A DNA stretch of 64,000 nt. Origin: Selaginella moellendorffii. Taxonomy: Eukaryota > Streptophyta > Lycopodiopsida > Selaginellales > Selaginellaceae. The number at the start of each line of letters is the position of its first letter. Positions within the stretch are counted from its first letter, which is position 1. The translations under genes were made by a program, and so were the position numbers. The DNA lies in NCBI RefSeq assembly GCF_000143415.4, contig NW_003314273.1:1384563-1448562 (forward strand). Reading direction: 5' to 3'. Positions 48,427-58,696 of the stretch are shown here, in pieces. Below the pieces are notes generated by a model that did not search any database, was not told where the DNA came from, and was given only the letters and a program-made list of their open reading frames with translations.

Positions 48427-49760
48427 AATATTATAGTGTGTGGGCTCATGCAATTTTGAACCAAAGAAACCCAAAAAACGTTGGACCCAAAATATTTTGA
48501 AAAAACCCAAAAAACCCTAAACATTTTAAACCCAAAAATCCAGGCGTCCTGTGGCGTTATTCCTTGAATGGCGTGTGGGCGCATGCCATTTTCAGGGCCA
48601 AATGCTGAATGGAGAAAAATTCCCTTTCAGTGCAAATGCTGCAAGAGGCAGATGCCGAGCACAAAGGACTGTAACTACCTCACATGACACAGATAAACTT
48701 TTCTCTATTTGGCAAAGATAAACTTTATAGCGTGTGGGCTCATGCAATTTTGAACCCAAAAAATGCACCAAAAAATTCTCAACATCATCTGGCGTTATCT
48801 CTTGAATGGCGTGGGGCCGCATGCCATTTTCAGGGGCACATAGGAGTATATTCCTAGGATATTCTGACACGCGCGAGATTTTTTTGAGTTTTCTGGAGAT
48901 CCAACCGTTAGATCGCAACTAGATTTTACAGAATGGTATACAATGTCTTTCTTGATGACCCTGCAAAGAAGCATCTCGATCGGACACCACATGAGACCAC
49001 ACGAGCCTTACAATGTTTCAGGGGCATTTGCCATAGATCCGACCGTTATTTTGCTCCAAGATTCTATAGTTTGGTGTGCATTGACCTTTCCATCGACACT
49101 GCAAAGGGACATCACAATCAAATGCGGGATCACAAGAAACTAACTTCACTAACTCTGGTTTCACCAAGATCTACGTAAGGAGTTATGAAATGAAAGGACC
49201 CTCTCTATTGAAATGTGTTTATGGTCTTAGGGGCATTGTGACATATCAAAGGATTTTGCATCAAGTTCTGTATTTGCATGTTTATCAAGCTACTGAATTG
49301 CTAAACCCTAAACCCTAAACATGTGGCAAATGCTGCGTGAAGAAAGATGCCCTTTCTGGGCAAATGCTGTAAGAGGCAGATGCCGAGCAGATGTATCTCA
49401 GGCTAGCGAAGGGGACAAACGAAAGCTAGCTATAAACATGACGGGATGCAAATAGATTACTAGGCTGGTCCTGCGAAAATCAAAAACCATAATTGAAAAC
49501 ATTGAAAATGCAAAAAGAAAGGTTTATAATATTTTTGAATTTTAAGCAACCAAAGGAATGTAAGTAGGGCATGTGTTTGTAAGTTTAAAAATGCCTCAAC
49601 CACTTAAATTCCCAAGTAAATAAAGCTGTTTCTATTTTTGGTACAGGTAAACTTTATAGCGTGTGGGCTCATGCAATTTTGAACCCAAAAATACACCAAA
49701 AAATGCTCGACTAGCATTATTCTTTGAATGGCGTGTGGCCTTATATTGCCATAAATGGAC
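48427..49760. repeat. Diverged direct repeats, three units, each with micro-palindromes
   Basis: Units at 48,427-48,600, 48,720-48,835 and 49,650-49,752 share a degenerate palindrome (GCGTGTGGGCTCATGCAAT), then TTTTGAACCCAAAAA, then a GGCGTTAT-type or related box, then a TTGAATGGCGTG palindrome. A second motif (AATGCTG, AAGAGGCAGATGCCGAGCA) occurs at 48,639-48,662 and 49,365-49,390. No coding recognised. A telomere-like CCCTAAA tract is at 49,301-49,320. Confidence 0.75.
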
Positions 49761-50049
49761 GTACACACACAGCATAATTATTCCTTTACACGACGAATAA
49801 TCTTGGCGCGGATCGCTGACATGGCATGGCAAAGTTCGAATCACTGACATGGCACAACTGGATCGAGGCAAGGACATGATGTGACAAAGTTCAACCTTCG
49901 ATAGCAAAGTCTAGAAGCTACTCAGTTTGAAATTTGTCAGAGGAATCATAAGATCTGGTTTGTCAGAGGATTTGATGTGACGTTCAAGCGTGTGTTATTT
50001 TTGAATTCTCGAACTCATTCCTAGGTCTATCATTTTTGTGCGCCGTGTT

Positions 50050-50255
50050 CTTAGTTCCGCTGAGCGTAGTGAGCGCTGCTTGTGTAAGCGGCGTTATGAG
50101 CTGTGGTTTATGCGTCTACAAGCGGTTGCGGCATTGCGAGCGCCATTGCGAGCGGCAGTTTATGCGAGTGGCAGTTTGTGCGAGCGGCGCTACGAGCAGT
50201 TGCGTTGTTGCGAGCGGCGCTACGAGTAGTTGCGGTGTTGCGAGCGGCACTGTCT
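50050..50255. repeat. GCGAGCGGC tandem repeats
   Basis: Imperfect units around TGCGAGCGGCGCTACGAG. The open frames here are a by-product of the repeat. Confidence 0.75.
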
Positions 50256-50506
50256 TTGGTGTGGCTACCGCTTCCTCTTGATATTCGGCACTTGTGCTTC
50301 CTGGTATGTTCACCATGGAATGGCTTAGGACCACATTTAGAAATGGCATGAGGCCACATGCCATCTTGGGCCCTTGCAATTTCATGGCTAGCGTATTGTC
50401 ATGTATGTTTTTACTTGCCTGCAGCTGTGTGTATATCAAGATGGCATGAGGCCTCATGCCATCTTTGGCCCCTGCTAGCCTATTGCCATATTCCTTTGGC
50501 CTTGCT

Positions 50507-50566
50507 GCAACTGTATATATTTTTGTGTGGGTGACTAGTCACGCACACAAAAATATATACAGTTGC
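50507..50566. repeat. 60-bp near-perfect palindrome abutting an assembly gap
   Basis: The two 30-bp halves are reverse complements except for one pair, centred on ACTAGT. The right arm ends exactly where the N run begins. The left flank (GGCCTTGCT) would predict its complement inside the gap. Confidence 0.9.
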
Positions 50567-50666
50567 NNNNNNNNNNNNNNNNNNNNNNNNNNNNNNNNNN
50601 NNNNNNNNNNNNNNNNNNNNNNNNNNNNNNNNNNNNNNNNNNNNNNNNNNNNNNNNNNNNNNNNNN
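50567..50666. other. Assembly gap (100 N)
   Basis: Exactly 100 N, directly after the 60-bp palindrome. Upstream exons of the plus-strand gene could lie in the missing sequence. Confidence 0.99.
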
Positions 50667-50821
50667 GCCAATTTTGTGAATGCGAAATTTCACGTGGGTG
50701 TCAATAGCATGTTTGAATAATGGCATGTGGCCTCATGCTATTGAGGTTGTTTGGTATGTTATGATTTAGGCCATTCTCCAATCATTTTTTGTATGGTCTT
50801 AACTTCTTTTCTGCACTTTCA

Positions 50822-53423
50822 GAATGGCCTTCAGGGTTGGGGAAAAGGTTACATTTTGAATGGTGGGAAGAGAGTTGCAAAAGGGACCCTTGTGTCTATG
50901 GATCGGAACTTTGTTATACACTGTCAAAGGCTTGGGGAAGGCAATGCTGCTGTATCAGTAGAGACTGTCTTCGATGGGAATGTGGTCGCTATTGAACGAG
51001 GAGAGATGGTCGTCGGAGTAAATGTTGTTGTTGCCTTGAAAAATCTTCAGAAGAAAGCAGATGTTGGGGACAGCGCAAGTGCGACGTATGTTCCCTCCGT
51101 GGATCTTAAGAACCGTGTTACATGGATTCAGGCGAAGGTGTTTCTAAACAACCCCGAGGGGGAGGTGGTAGTTGAGGGCTTAGCCACAGTTGTCGATCCA
51201 AGAGATGTGGTTGCTAATCAAGAATTGGGCTGGGATGATATTGGAGTTGTGATTTTAGAGGTTGTTGACACAGAAGAAAACAGTCTAACTATTGGAAGCA
51301 TTGTGCAGTGGAAATTGAGGCACTTAGTGTTTGAGAATGTGAAGGATTCACAATCAAACACCACTACAACTGATGACAGAACATCTCTTCATGGGAAAAG
51401 AAAGTACACCTTCCTAAAGCGCAGCCAAAGGGATCTGAGCAACGAACCGAAAAGGCAGAAAATGGCGATGGAGGTTCGAATGGTCTCGACAGTTGCTTGT
51501 TGCAAGAGGAGGTGCTGTCAACATGCTGATTGGGATGCTATTGAAGAGGAGAGAGCAAGATACAAGACATTGTCCTGGAAGGCAGCTCGCAATTTTGTGT
51601 ATGAGGCATTACGGTCATCTGTTGATGTTTCAGAACATCAAGTGGGGGGCATGGTCTTCCAAAGGGGTTTGGTCTGCATGAAAGCATGGAGAATCATTTA
51701 TGGAGTCCCTCGAACCACATTCTATAGAATCAAAACTGAGTTCGAGGAACAAAGGGTTCAACAGGCAGTCCATGGGAACGACGGTACGCACAAAACCAGG
51801 GGTTATGTTATATATGGAGAGGCAATCTTCAAGAGGTTTGTCGAGACATGTAGCGAGCAACAACCACATAAAACCCGCCTCTTGGAAGATGGAACACGAG
51901 ACACCCAACGAGTTCTCCCTTCCATGTATACCAAGGGGGCCATATTGGAAGATGTGAATCGGGAACTCCAGAGTAATGGCTACAGGAAGCTGAGCCAATC
52001 TAGATTTAGTAGATTGTGGAGCAACAGGTTCAGGGATGTGAGTATAGGAAAATACTCCAGCTTTTCAAAGTGTGACGAGTGCACTGCTATCAAAATGGCT
52101 TTGTCGAAGAATTCTTGCAGCACTCAAGAGCGAGAGACGTTGGTTAGAAGGCGGCTCGACCACAACATCGAGCAGAGAAGTTGCAGGACTGCATATTATC
52201 ATAACAGGATTCTCTCCATGGAGAGACCTGACTCTTACCTCTGCATCATCCACGACAAAATGGACCAGAAAAAGACGTGCTTACCTCGACTCAATCCTGC
52301 CCCCAAGGCAATCTCTTCATCCATGCAGCTGCCTGTGTCTCTGTTTGGCATAATCGCTCATGGGCATGGTGCCCAGAACTATGGGAACTTCTTTGTACCT
52401 CTATGGGGTGGCGGGGGTGCAAACATGATGATTGCGTCCGTAGCAAAACACTTAAGGTCTCTGCAAAGTGCGCAGACTGAGCTGAACGGCCAACCCTTGC
52501 ATAAGGCCCTTGTCGATTGAACCCCATACAGGGTTCAGCTGGAGGAGGAGCAAAGGCTTGCAGTATCGCGTGGGGCCCCATGCCATCCCAGTGAATATGT
52601 TGGCCGTCAGATTGTAGGGTTATCACGTGAGGCCTCATGCCATTCCGACGAGGCTGGTCGCCCGGTGAATGCACAGCCTCATCCAAACGAAGCAGAATCT
52701 CAAGGAAGTTCTTGCGGCCGATGTGGCCTTCCACCCCATCTTCTGCTCCAAACAGACAATGCTGGCAGTGAGAACAAAAACATGTACGTCTTCGCGTACT
52801 TGGCGATGCTTGTTGCCAAAGGCATATTTGAAACAGTTACACTTGGCTTTCTCATGGTTGGGCACACTCATGAAGATGTCGATGCCATGTTCAGTCACCT
52901 GGCAGAGTCCCTCCGGCGATCCAATGTCCTCACCCTCCCACAACTCTACGATGAATTCCAAAATTGCATCAAAGGCACTGTTGAAGTTGCAGTTGTGATA
53001 GAGGTTCCAGACTTTAAGGGGTTTGTAAGAGGCTACATCAGGGACGGATCCGAAACGCTGATTGGCCACTCCAAGCCTCTTCAGTTTCATTTCAGCATGC
53101 GTGACGGTGCTCCAGTGATGAGGTACAAGATGAGAGAATGGGACACAGTGTGGCTGCCAGTGGACGGCATTGAACTCTTCAAGAGAGATCCCATAACTGG
53201 GGAACCTATGATTCCTCAGGGTTCCCCACGGCCGATGCACCCGGATGGACTCAAAGACCAGGAAAGTATAGTGGCCGGGATTAGACAGCATATTGCCTTC
53301 TGGAAGAGGGGGTTGGTGTTTGGTGGAGAATCCTATTTTCAGAGGTGCAAGCCTTTGCTCGAATACTGGGAGAAGATTATATCTGCTATCCAAAATGGGC
53401 CAGTTGTATATGAATGTTTCTAA
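50822..53423 (+). CDS. Transposase-like protein with C-terminal DUF7869-type RNase-H-fold domain (one in-frame TGA)
   Basis: One reading frame of ~867 codons is broken only by TGA at 52,518-52,520 (between ALVD and TPYRV). A TTTCAG acceptor just before 50,822 suggests an upstream exon; the Met at 50,751 would be the alternative start. The N-terminal part (KRVAKGTLVSMDRN, then alternating charged blocks) resembles the N-terminal segment of plant transposon proteins (tentative). The C-terminal half has the DUF7869-like layout: YSSFSKCDECTAIK, IIHDKMDQ (Asp codon 52,254), LLQTDNAGSENKN (Asp codon 52,755) and VGHTHEDVDAMFS (52,857-52,895). The three acidic motifs would suit a DDE/D-like RNase H active site (inference). 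Two micro-palindromes (52,565 and 52,622) lie in frame and encode SRGAPCHP and SREASCHS. The TGA may be CGA changed by deamination. Confidence 0.7.
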
Positions 53424-53433
53424 TGTATTTTAT

Positions 53434-53690
53434 TTCAAGGTGAACAATCCGAATCTGAATCAGAGGAGGCGTGATGGCATGTGGCCTTACGCCATTCCTA
53501 GGTGAGATGATACAAATAACAAGTATAAATTCTTAGTTGTTCTAGCAAATCTTACTTAAAGTTTAAGGTGAACAAGCCGAATATGAATTCATCGGATTGT
53601 TATAACAAATTGCGAGGTGATGGCATGAGGCGATATGCCATTTGAGAGTGGTAGCCATTCCTATATGAGGTGAGTGAAATATTTATTAGA
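53434..53690. repeat. Tandem ~128-bp direct repeats downstream of the transposase-like gene
   Basis: Two units starting TCAAGGTGAACAA (53,435) and TTAAGGTGAACAA (53,563). Each contains GTGATGGCATG starting a micro-palindrome and then ATTCCTA. A third, inverted copy of the 25-bp lead motif lies at 54,821-54,845 with one mismatch to the first. Confidence 0.75.
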
Positions 53691-54114
53691 AATACCTCAT
53701 TCAATTGTGCACTTCTAAGTTTTGGTCCACTCAGTACTGTTTGCATGTTTTTATTTTAATTCTTTCTCTAAAATGTTATTTAGCATGTGGCTTCATGCCA
53801 TTGCTCTCCACAATCATGCATTGAATTTTTCTATCCTTGCATAATACTTCTCCATATATATAGCATGTGCACACATGTGATATGGTTCATTAGGCCTGAT
53901 ATAGTGTGTGAGGTAAAACAAAGATGATGTGACATATGCATTTACCAATCACACGTGCATAAATCTAATAATATGGCGTGTGGCCCATATTAATGGGACA
54001 TAAACCCATATTGTGGGCTTACGTGCTTTATGTACCATCATTCCCTTGCAGCGTGTGTGTTGGTTTCCTTTTATAACACAACGAACTCCATATTTTAGGG
54101 TGAAGAGCGTTCTC
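53691..54114. other. Intergenic, several degenerate micro-palindromes
   Basis: AT-rich, with weak palindrome copies at 53,780 and 53,973 and a related TAGCATGTGCACACATG near 53,861. An acceptor-like TATTTTAG precedes the next ORF. Confidence 0.5.
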
Positions 54115-54372
54115 ATGGCAAGCACAAAATCTGTAAGTGAGGCAGAAAAGGAGACGGAGAAGGAGATAGGTGAAGATGTAGAATATATAAGTCTTCCAAA
54201 CTCCCCGTACTATACTCCAGGTGATCATTTTTCTGAACAAACGGCAACATTAACAACTATCGAGAAGGCCCCAGTAACGTCAGAGACAACAATCCAAAGC
54301 AAAACAACTGACCTGGAGAAGGATGATAGTACCGCTGAGAGTACCAAAAAGGAGGTGTCCACTAGCGCTTAG
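54115..54372 (+). CDS. Small acidic protein, unknown function
   Basis: An 85-residue ORF, Glu/Lys/Thr/Ser-rich (SEAEKETEKEIGEDVEYISL, PNSPYYTPG), with low-complexity disordered character. A longer in-frame start exists at 54,013, but an acceptor-like TTTTAG just upstream of 54,115 favours this Met or a spliced start. It is the third possible gene of the palindrome-bearing interval. No family recognised. Confidence 0.4.
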   Translation: MASTKSVSEAEKETEKEIGEDVEYISLPNSPYYTPGDHFSEQTATLTTIEKAPVTSETTIQSKTTDLEKDDSTAESTKKEVSTSA

Positions 54373-55008
54373 GCTTATAATAGCGTGTGCCCTCATGCCA
54401 TTTACTTGATCACCAAATACCTTTTTCCCTTTGCACTAGTATATCTTAATACCGGTCTGAGAAATAGAATGGCATGTGCCCTCAGGCCTTTTACTAAATC
54501 ACCTTTGAAAGAAATGCAAGCCTCTATGTCGTAAAAAAAAGGTACTAGAGAAATTCCTTAATAATATGAATGTTATTTAGTTTCATGAAAATACACTAAG
54601 GGTCAAATGAGTTAAATGACTTCTCCAGACTAGCAATGCCTCTTGCTACACCTTCACAATTAGATTCGTTAGAAAAAGATAACATTGAATAATATCTAAA
54701 TGTTCTCACCATTAAGTTATATGTTTGGCTAATAGGAATGACGTTCATCTTGGAAAGCTCACCACACGCTCAATGAACAAACAAATAGTGTGTGCGCGCA
54801 TGCCATCGCTCTTCTTTAGCTTCAGATTCGGTTTGTTCACCTTGACAATGAGATTTATTATACAACCAGATGGACTCAGTCTGGACATAAAGTCACCGCG
54901 CTAGTCACCATGCCCCAGATATGTCTAGCCCCTGGACAAAAAACATATAATTTCACGTCATTTTCAAATACTTGAAAATTTGTACCTAGTCTCATTTTAC
55001 TGAATAAA
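54373..55008. other. Right flank of the palindrome-bearing interval
   Basis: The last palindromes are at 54,380, 54,469 and 54,785. No gene seen. Ty3/gypsy sequence starts at about 55,009. Confidence 0.5.
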
Positions 55009-56600
55009 TCCCACTTTAACGAAATAGAGCATGTCAGGAGAATGAATTAGGTTGTCCACAGGTTCCCAAGTGCGTTCCTCAGGTCCGTAACCCTTCCAGT
55101 CTACCAGATAGTAAAATTTAGACCATGAGATCTTGGAATCAAGGATGTCTTGAACCTTTTAGTCAGACCCATCCTTGAGCTGCACTGGTGGAGGCGGAGG
55201 AATGACCCTTTTTGGAATAGGACTAGGAATATAAGGCTCAAGGAGAGAGGAGTGAAAAACAAGGTGAATTTGATATAAGGAGGGAAGTGCAAGGCGATAA
55301 GTGACAGGATTAATGATGGCAGTGATAGGGAAAGGACCGAGGTGTTTAAAATCGAGTTTGGGACATGGCCTGGTGGTGGAGATATTTCGTCTAAGGAGTC
55401 AGACTTTATCCCCGATATTGTAAGGGGGACAATCCTAACTATGGACATTGGCAAATGTTTTATGAGATTCCTGAGTATGATGGAGGTGGAAGGAGATGGA
55501 GTTGTGGATTTCTTGGAGGTTGGAGACAAATGCCTCAAAGCGGGGATTTGAACGAGAGGATTCAGATGGAGAAGGAAGTGAAGGATTGAATTGGGGATTT
55601 CAGCTAGAGTTTGCAAAGGGGGAAACTCGAAGGGAGGAGTGAACAGAGTTGTTATAGGAGAACTCAAAAAGGGGAAGGATATCGAACAAGTCATCCTGAT
55701 GATAGTTGATGAAGCATCTCAAAAATTGTTCCAATGTCTGAATCATTCGCTCGGACTGTCCATCAGTTTGAGGATGATATGCCGAAGAGAGGTTGGCCTT
55801 CACTCCAAGCAGCTGCAAGAACCGTTGCTAGAAATGAGAGATGATTTGAGGTCCCCGATCCGAAACAACATCTGCAGGAATCTCATGAAGTCGAAAAATT
55901 TCCCTGAATACCAGTCTTGCGATATGCTCACCCGAAAACTCCTTGGTACACAGCAAGAAGTGCACCATCTTTGTGAAGCGATCCACCATGACTAAAATGT
56001 TGTTGAAGCCTCCAGAACTTGGAAGATCACTCAAGAAATCCATGGAGATGGATTCCCAAGGACCTGAAGGGACCAGGAGGGAACAAAGCAAACCTGAAGG
56101 AAAGTGGCGAGGTACCTTATTCTGAGTGCAAGTGTCATGGGAGGTAACAAAAGCTTTGATGTAGTTGTCCATGTGAGGCCACTAAAAGTCCTGTGCAACT
56201 AGCTCATAGGTTTTCGCAATGCCGAAGTGATCAGCAATCGGGCTATCGTGGCACGCCATCAGGACCAACCTTCGAGCATCATCTTCATGAACATAAAGAT
56301 GCTCCCCATGGTACAACAAACCATCTAAGAACTTGAACTCGTCAAATCGCCGGTAGTCGGGAGTCACTAGGTGTCCAGCTTGAAGATGGGGGAAAATGTC
56401 GCTAGTGAGGTTGTTGGATTGAAGATCATTTTTTATCGCGTCCATCAAAGAGGAGTCCTGAGGGGCCAGATTAATTGCCATAACTTGAAGCCGATTAGGA
56501 CCGAGGATAACTTGATCCTGTTGATTGAAGGTAGGATTACTAAGCCTGAGACTGAGATAGGAGCACCTTGAAAGAGCATTAGGAAGGCCCTGAAGCTTTT
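55009..56600 (-). pseudogene. Ty3/gypsy chromovirus pol remnant (RNase H end, integrase, chromodomain)
   Basis: Minus strand, in order: an ALSR motif ending RNase H (about 56,560), an integrase zinc-finger-like region (HDSPIADHFGIAKTYELV), integrase core pieces (SMDFLSDLP, MVDRFTKMVHF, VVSDRGPQ, then AYHPQTDGQSERM, all typical of Ty3/gypsy) and a C-terminal chromodomain (YYLVDWKGYGPEERTWEP, about 55,050-55,125) near a stop at about 55,000. Stops and frame changes separate the pieces, so it is inactive. Reverse transcriptase is missing upstream. It is a plant retrotransposon relic, not an infectious virus. Confidence 0.85.
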
Positions 56601-57849
56601 GTTAGGGTGTGGCCACTGAGAGAGTGAGAGAGAGAGAAGGAATATGCTGTCCACAAAATATTCCCCATCTTCCTTGTATAAAACCCTTGCCCCACAAGGG
56701 CAAGGGGGGGCATTTGCGAAGAGCATTGAAGCCTTTATCGTGTTTGAGTGAGTGTTGGGGGAGGCACCCCTCCTTCCCCGAACCCGGCGTGATGCGTAGC
56801 ACTTTTTGAGGCATCATTTCTCTCTTTTTCTTTGGTCGTAGACTTTGGGAAGGAATTTCTTGTTTGTCTTGCGGTGTTTTTGTTGGATCTTGGGCGTGTT
56901 AGTCTGGAGCTCCTCTTTCCAGAAAAGTATGGTGCTCATCAAGCCGTGCAGTATTTGAAGAGATACAATGTTTCTTAGCTCAATTTGAGGAACATTTTGG
57001 GGTTTTCACTTTCTCGCCTAGATCCTCGGCCCAATTTCTCAAAGTAATGCATTTGGGCTTCTAGATCTGGCCTAGATCTACAAGTAGTGGTGATTTTTTG
57101 CAGGGCGAATTAACGACATGCAAAAGGATTTTCTTCTCCTGCTAGATGGGGTCATCCTTGTAGCAAGAATTCATACTCCTCCAGGCTTTGTTTTGGATGT
57201 TGTTTGTTTCTAAAGGTGCTCCTGATCCTAGGATTTCTGAAAATATGAATGGTGCCTTAGTATCAATCTACATAAGTGACATGCATGTGTTTTTCCACAA
57301 TATTGGGGTTGTGGGCTACCTCTTCTTGGATTTCGGGGAATATTGAGGAAGCTTCTTCAAAAATTCTTGTGATAGAGGGTAGACAGGGTTGAGCCCTTTC
57401 CAACAAGCCCACCAACAGTCAAAATGGGGAAGAATTGAGACCAAATGACACATTTTAATCTTTCGGGCTAAACTTTGTTAAGAGTTCCTTGGGAACGAAG
57501 CGATCTTCAAGGAACAGGTAGGTGTAGGAATAGGGATAGTAGGAGTAGATGTGGGAGTAGGAGCGAGACCAGGGGGTTACCAGTTACAGGTTATAGGTCC
57601 CCAATTACTAGTTACTAGTTACCAGTTACCGGCTACTCCAGCAGCTACCCTAGCGGCTACTTCGGCAGTTACCCTATGGGTCAACGATTATGTGAGCTTG
57701 AGGCCTACGTCTCCTTCCATTTTCACCCTTATTTCTCTTCGTCATAGGCATTTTGGGCAACTTTGAGCAACTTGAGCACTAGCATACAGTCTCCTTGCTC
57801 CTGTCAACCTAGTTGCCTTGACTGGGCATTTGCATTGTTTAGGGTATTT
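56601..57849. other. No recognised gene; short degenerate repeats
   Basis: GA-rich and G-rich tracts at 56,620-56,715. Degenerate repeats of GTTACCAGTTAC type at about 57,575-57,680. A TAGGAGTAG-type tract at 57,510-57,560. Probably retroelement-derived because both sides are gypsy. Confidence 0.45.
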
Positions 57850-58148
57850 GATGCTGGTACAAACTAGGCATGCTACAAATGGCACATCGATATGCTGTGC
57901 CATTTGTAGTGCTGGAGTGCATTGGTAAAGCGGCTTATTAGGTGCAGCTGCAAGTTGGGGTAAAACTTCATCCGGTATTTTATGTTAGCCAATTGAAAGG
58001 TGTACTATCTTGGAGTGACGGGCCCAATGCCTCCTTGATGTATACGGCTGTAGAAGATGGACCAAGAGCTTGAGCAAGGTTTCCCAGAAATGGTGATCAC
58101 GAGTACAACTTGTCCTTGGGACAAGGACTTTGTTGGGGGGGAAGAATT
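57850..58148 (+). pseudogene. Ty3/gypsy integrase C-terminal remnant
   Basis: Reads VKLHPVFYVSQLKG, a hallmark of the integrase C-terminal region, followed by QGFPEM and CPWDKDFVGG in shifted frames, then a purine tract (GTTGGGGGGGAAGAAT) and the LTR start at 58,149. A hairpin with 14-bp arms (57,873-57,886 / 57,896-57,909) lies at its beginning. Confidence 0.7.
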
Positions 58149-58456
58149 GTTAGGCACCAACTTTGACCATGTGGTCAATGTTGGTCAAAGGGAGGCTCAA
58201 GGATATATTAAGGCATGTTAGGGTGAGGGACTTAACCTACCCTAGGGCTCACAGTGGAGCGGCGGCATAGTGGAGCTTTTGAGGTAGCTCGGGGGTGGTT
58301 GGGTGGTGAGGAACCTCAAGAGGTGGCGTAGCATAGTCTAAGGCGACTAGATCTTTGTCTTTTTGCACCGGATCATAACAGACGCTCTTGCCGGATGTGG
58401 TGTCCCCACCATCTTTATTTGAAGAAGAGGACACTCCTATGATTACAACTTATTTC
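58149..58456 (+). repeat. Family C LTR start
   Basis: TGTTAGGCACCAAC directly after a polypurine tract. The first ~200 bp are shared, inverted, with 26,660-26,863. The LTR end is not identified because a 240-bp duplication and an RNase H remnant follow. Confidence 0.65.
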
Positions 58457-58696
58457 GTTAGGGTGAGGGACTTAACCTACCCTAGGGCTCACAATGGAGC
58501 GGCGGCATAGTGGAGCTTTTGAGGTAGCTCGGGGGTGGTTGGGTGGTGAGGAACCTCAAGAGGTGGCGTAGCATAGTCTAAGGCGACTAGATCCTTGTCT
58601 TTTTGCACCGGATCATAACAGACGCTCTTGCCGGATGTGGTGTCCCCACCATCTTTATTTGAAGAAGAGGACACTCCTATGATTACAACTTATTTC
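58217..58696. repeat. 240-bp perfect-register tandem duplication
   Basis: 58,217-58,456 and 58,457-58,696 are direct copies that I read as differing at two positions (CACAGTGG/CACAATGG and GATCTTTG/GATCCTTG). The two 61-residue minus-strand ORFs here are identical copies produced by it. The junction ends in TTATTTCG, where RNase H coding begins. Confidence 0.9.

Larger units (their letters stand above)
44303..54806. repeat. Family of ~22-bp micro-palindromes (at least 20 copies)
   Basis: Half-site ATGGCRTGNGG followed by its reverse complement. Starts of the clearest 22-bp copies: 44,595; 45,672; 45,747 (perfect); 47,050; 47,191; 48,568; 48,806; 50,343; 50,441 (perfect, extends to 28 bp at 50,438-50,465); 50,720; 52,565; 52,622; 53,474; 53,620; 54,380; 54,785. 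Weaker copies start at 44,303, 48,433, 48,727, 49,656, 49,728, 50,320, 53,780, 53,973 and 54,469. The outer CATGCCAT arm is best kept; the centre varies. Copies lie between genes, in candidate introns and inside reading frames. I found none outside this interval. Confidence 0.9.

Noticed and set aside
49301-49320. Telomeric CCCTAAA repeats (also at 18,481)
   Set aside because: Only two to three units each and internal to the window, so not a chromosome end.
44303-54806. CRISPR-like array of palindromic repeats
   Set aside because: Spacing is irregular (tens of bases to over 2 kb), the context is eukaryotic with introns, and there are no cas genes.
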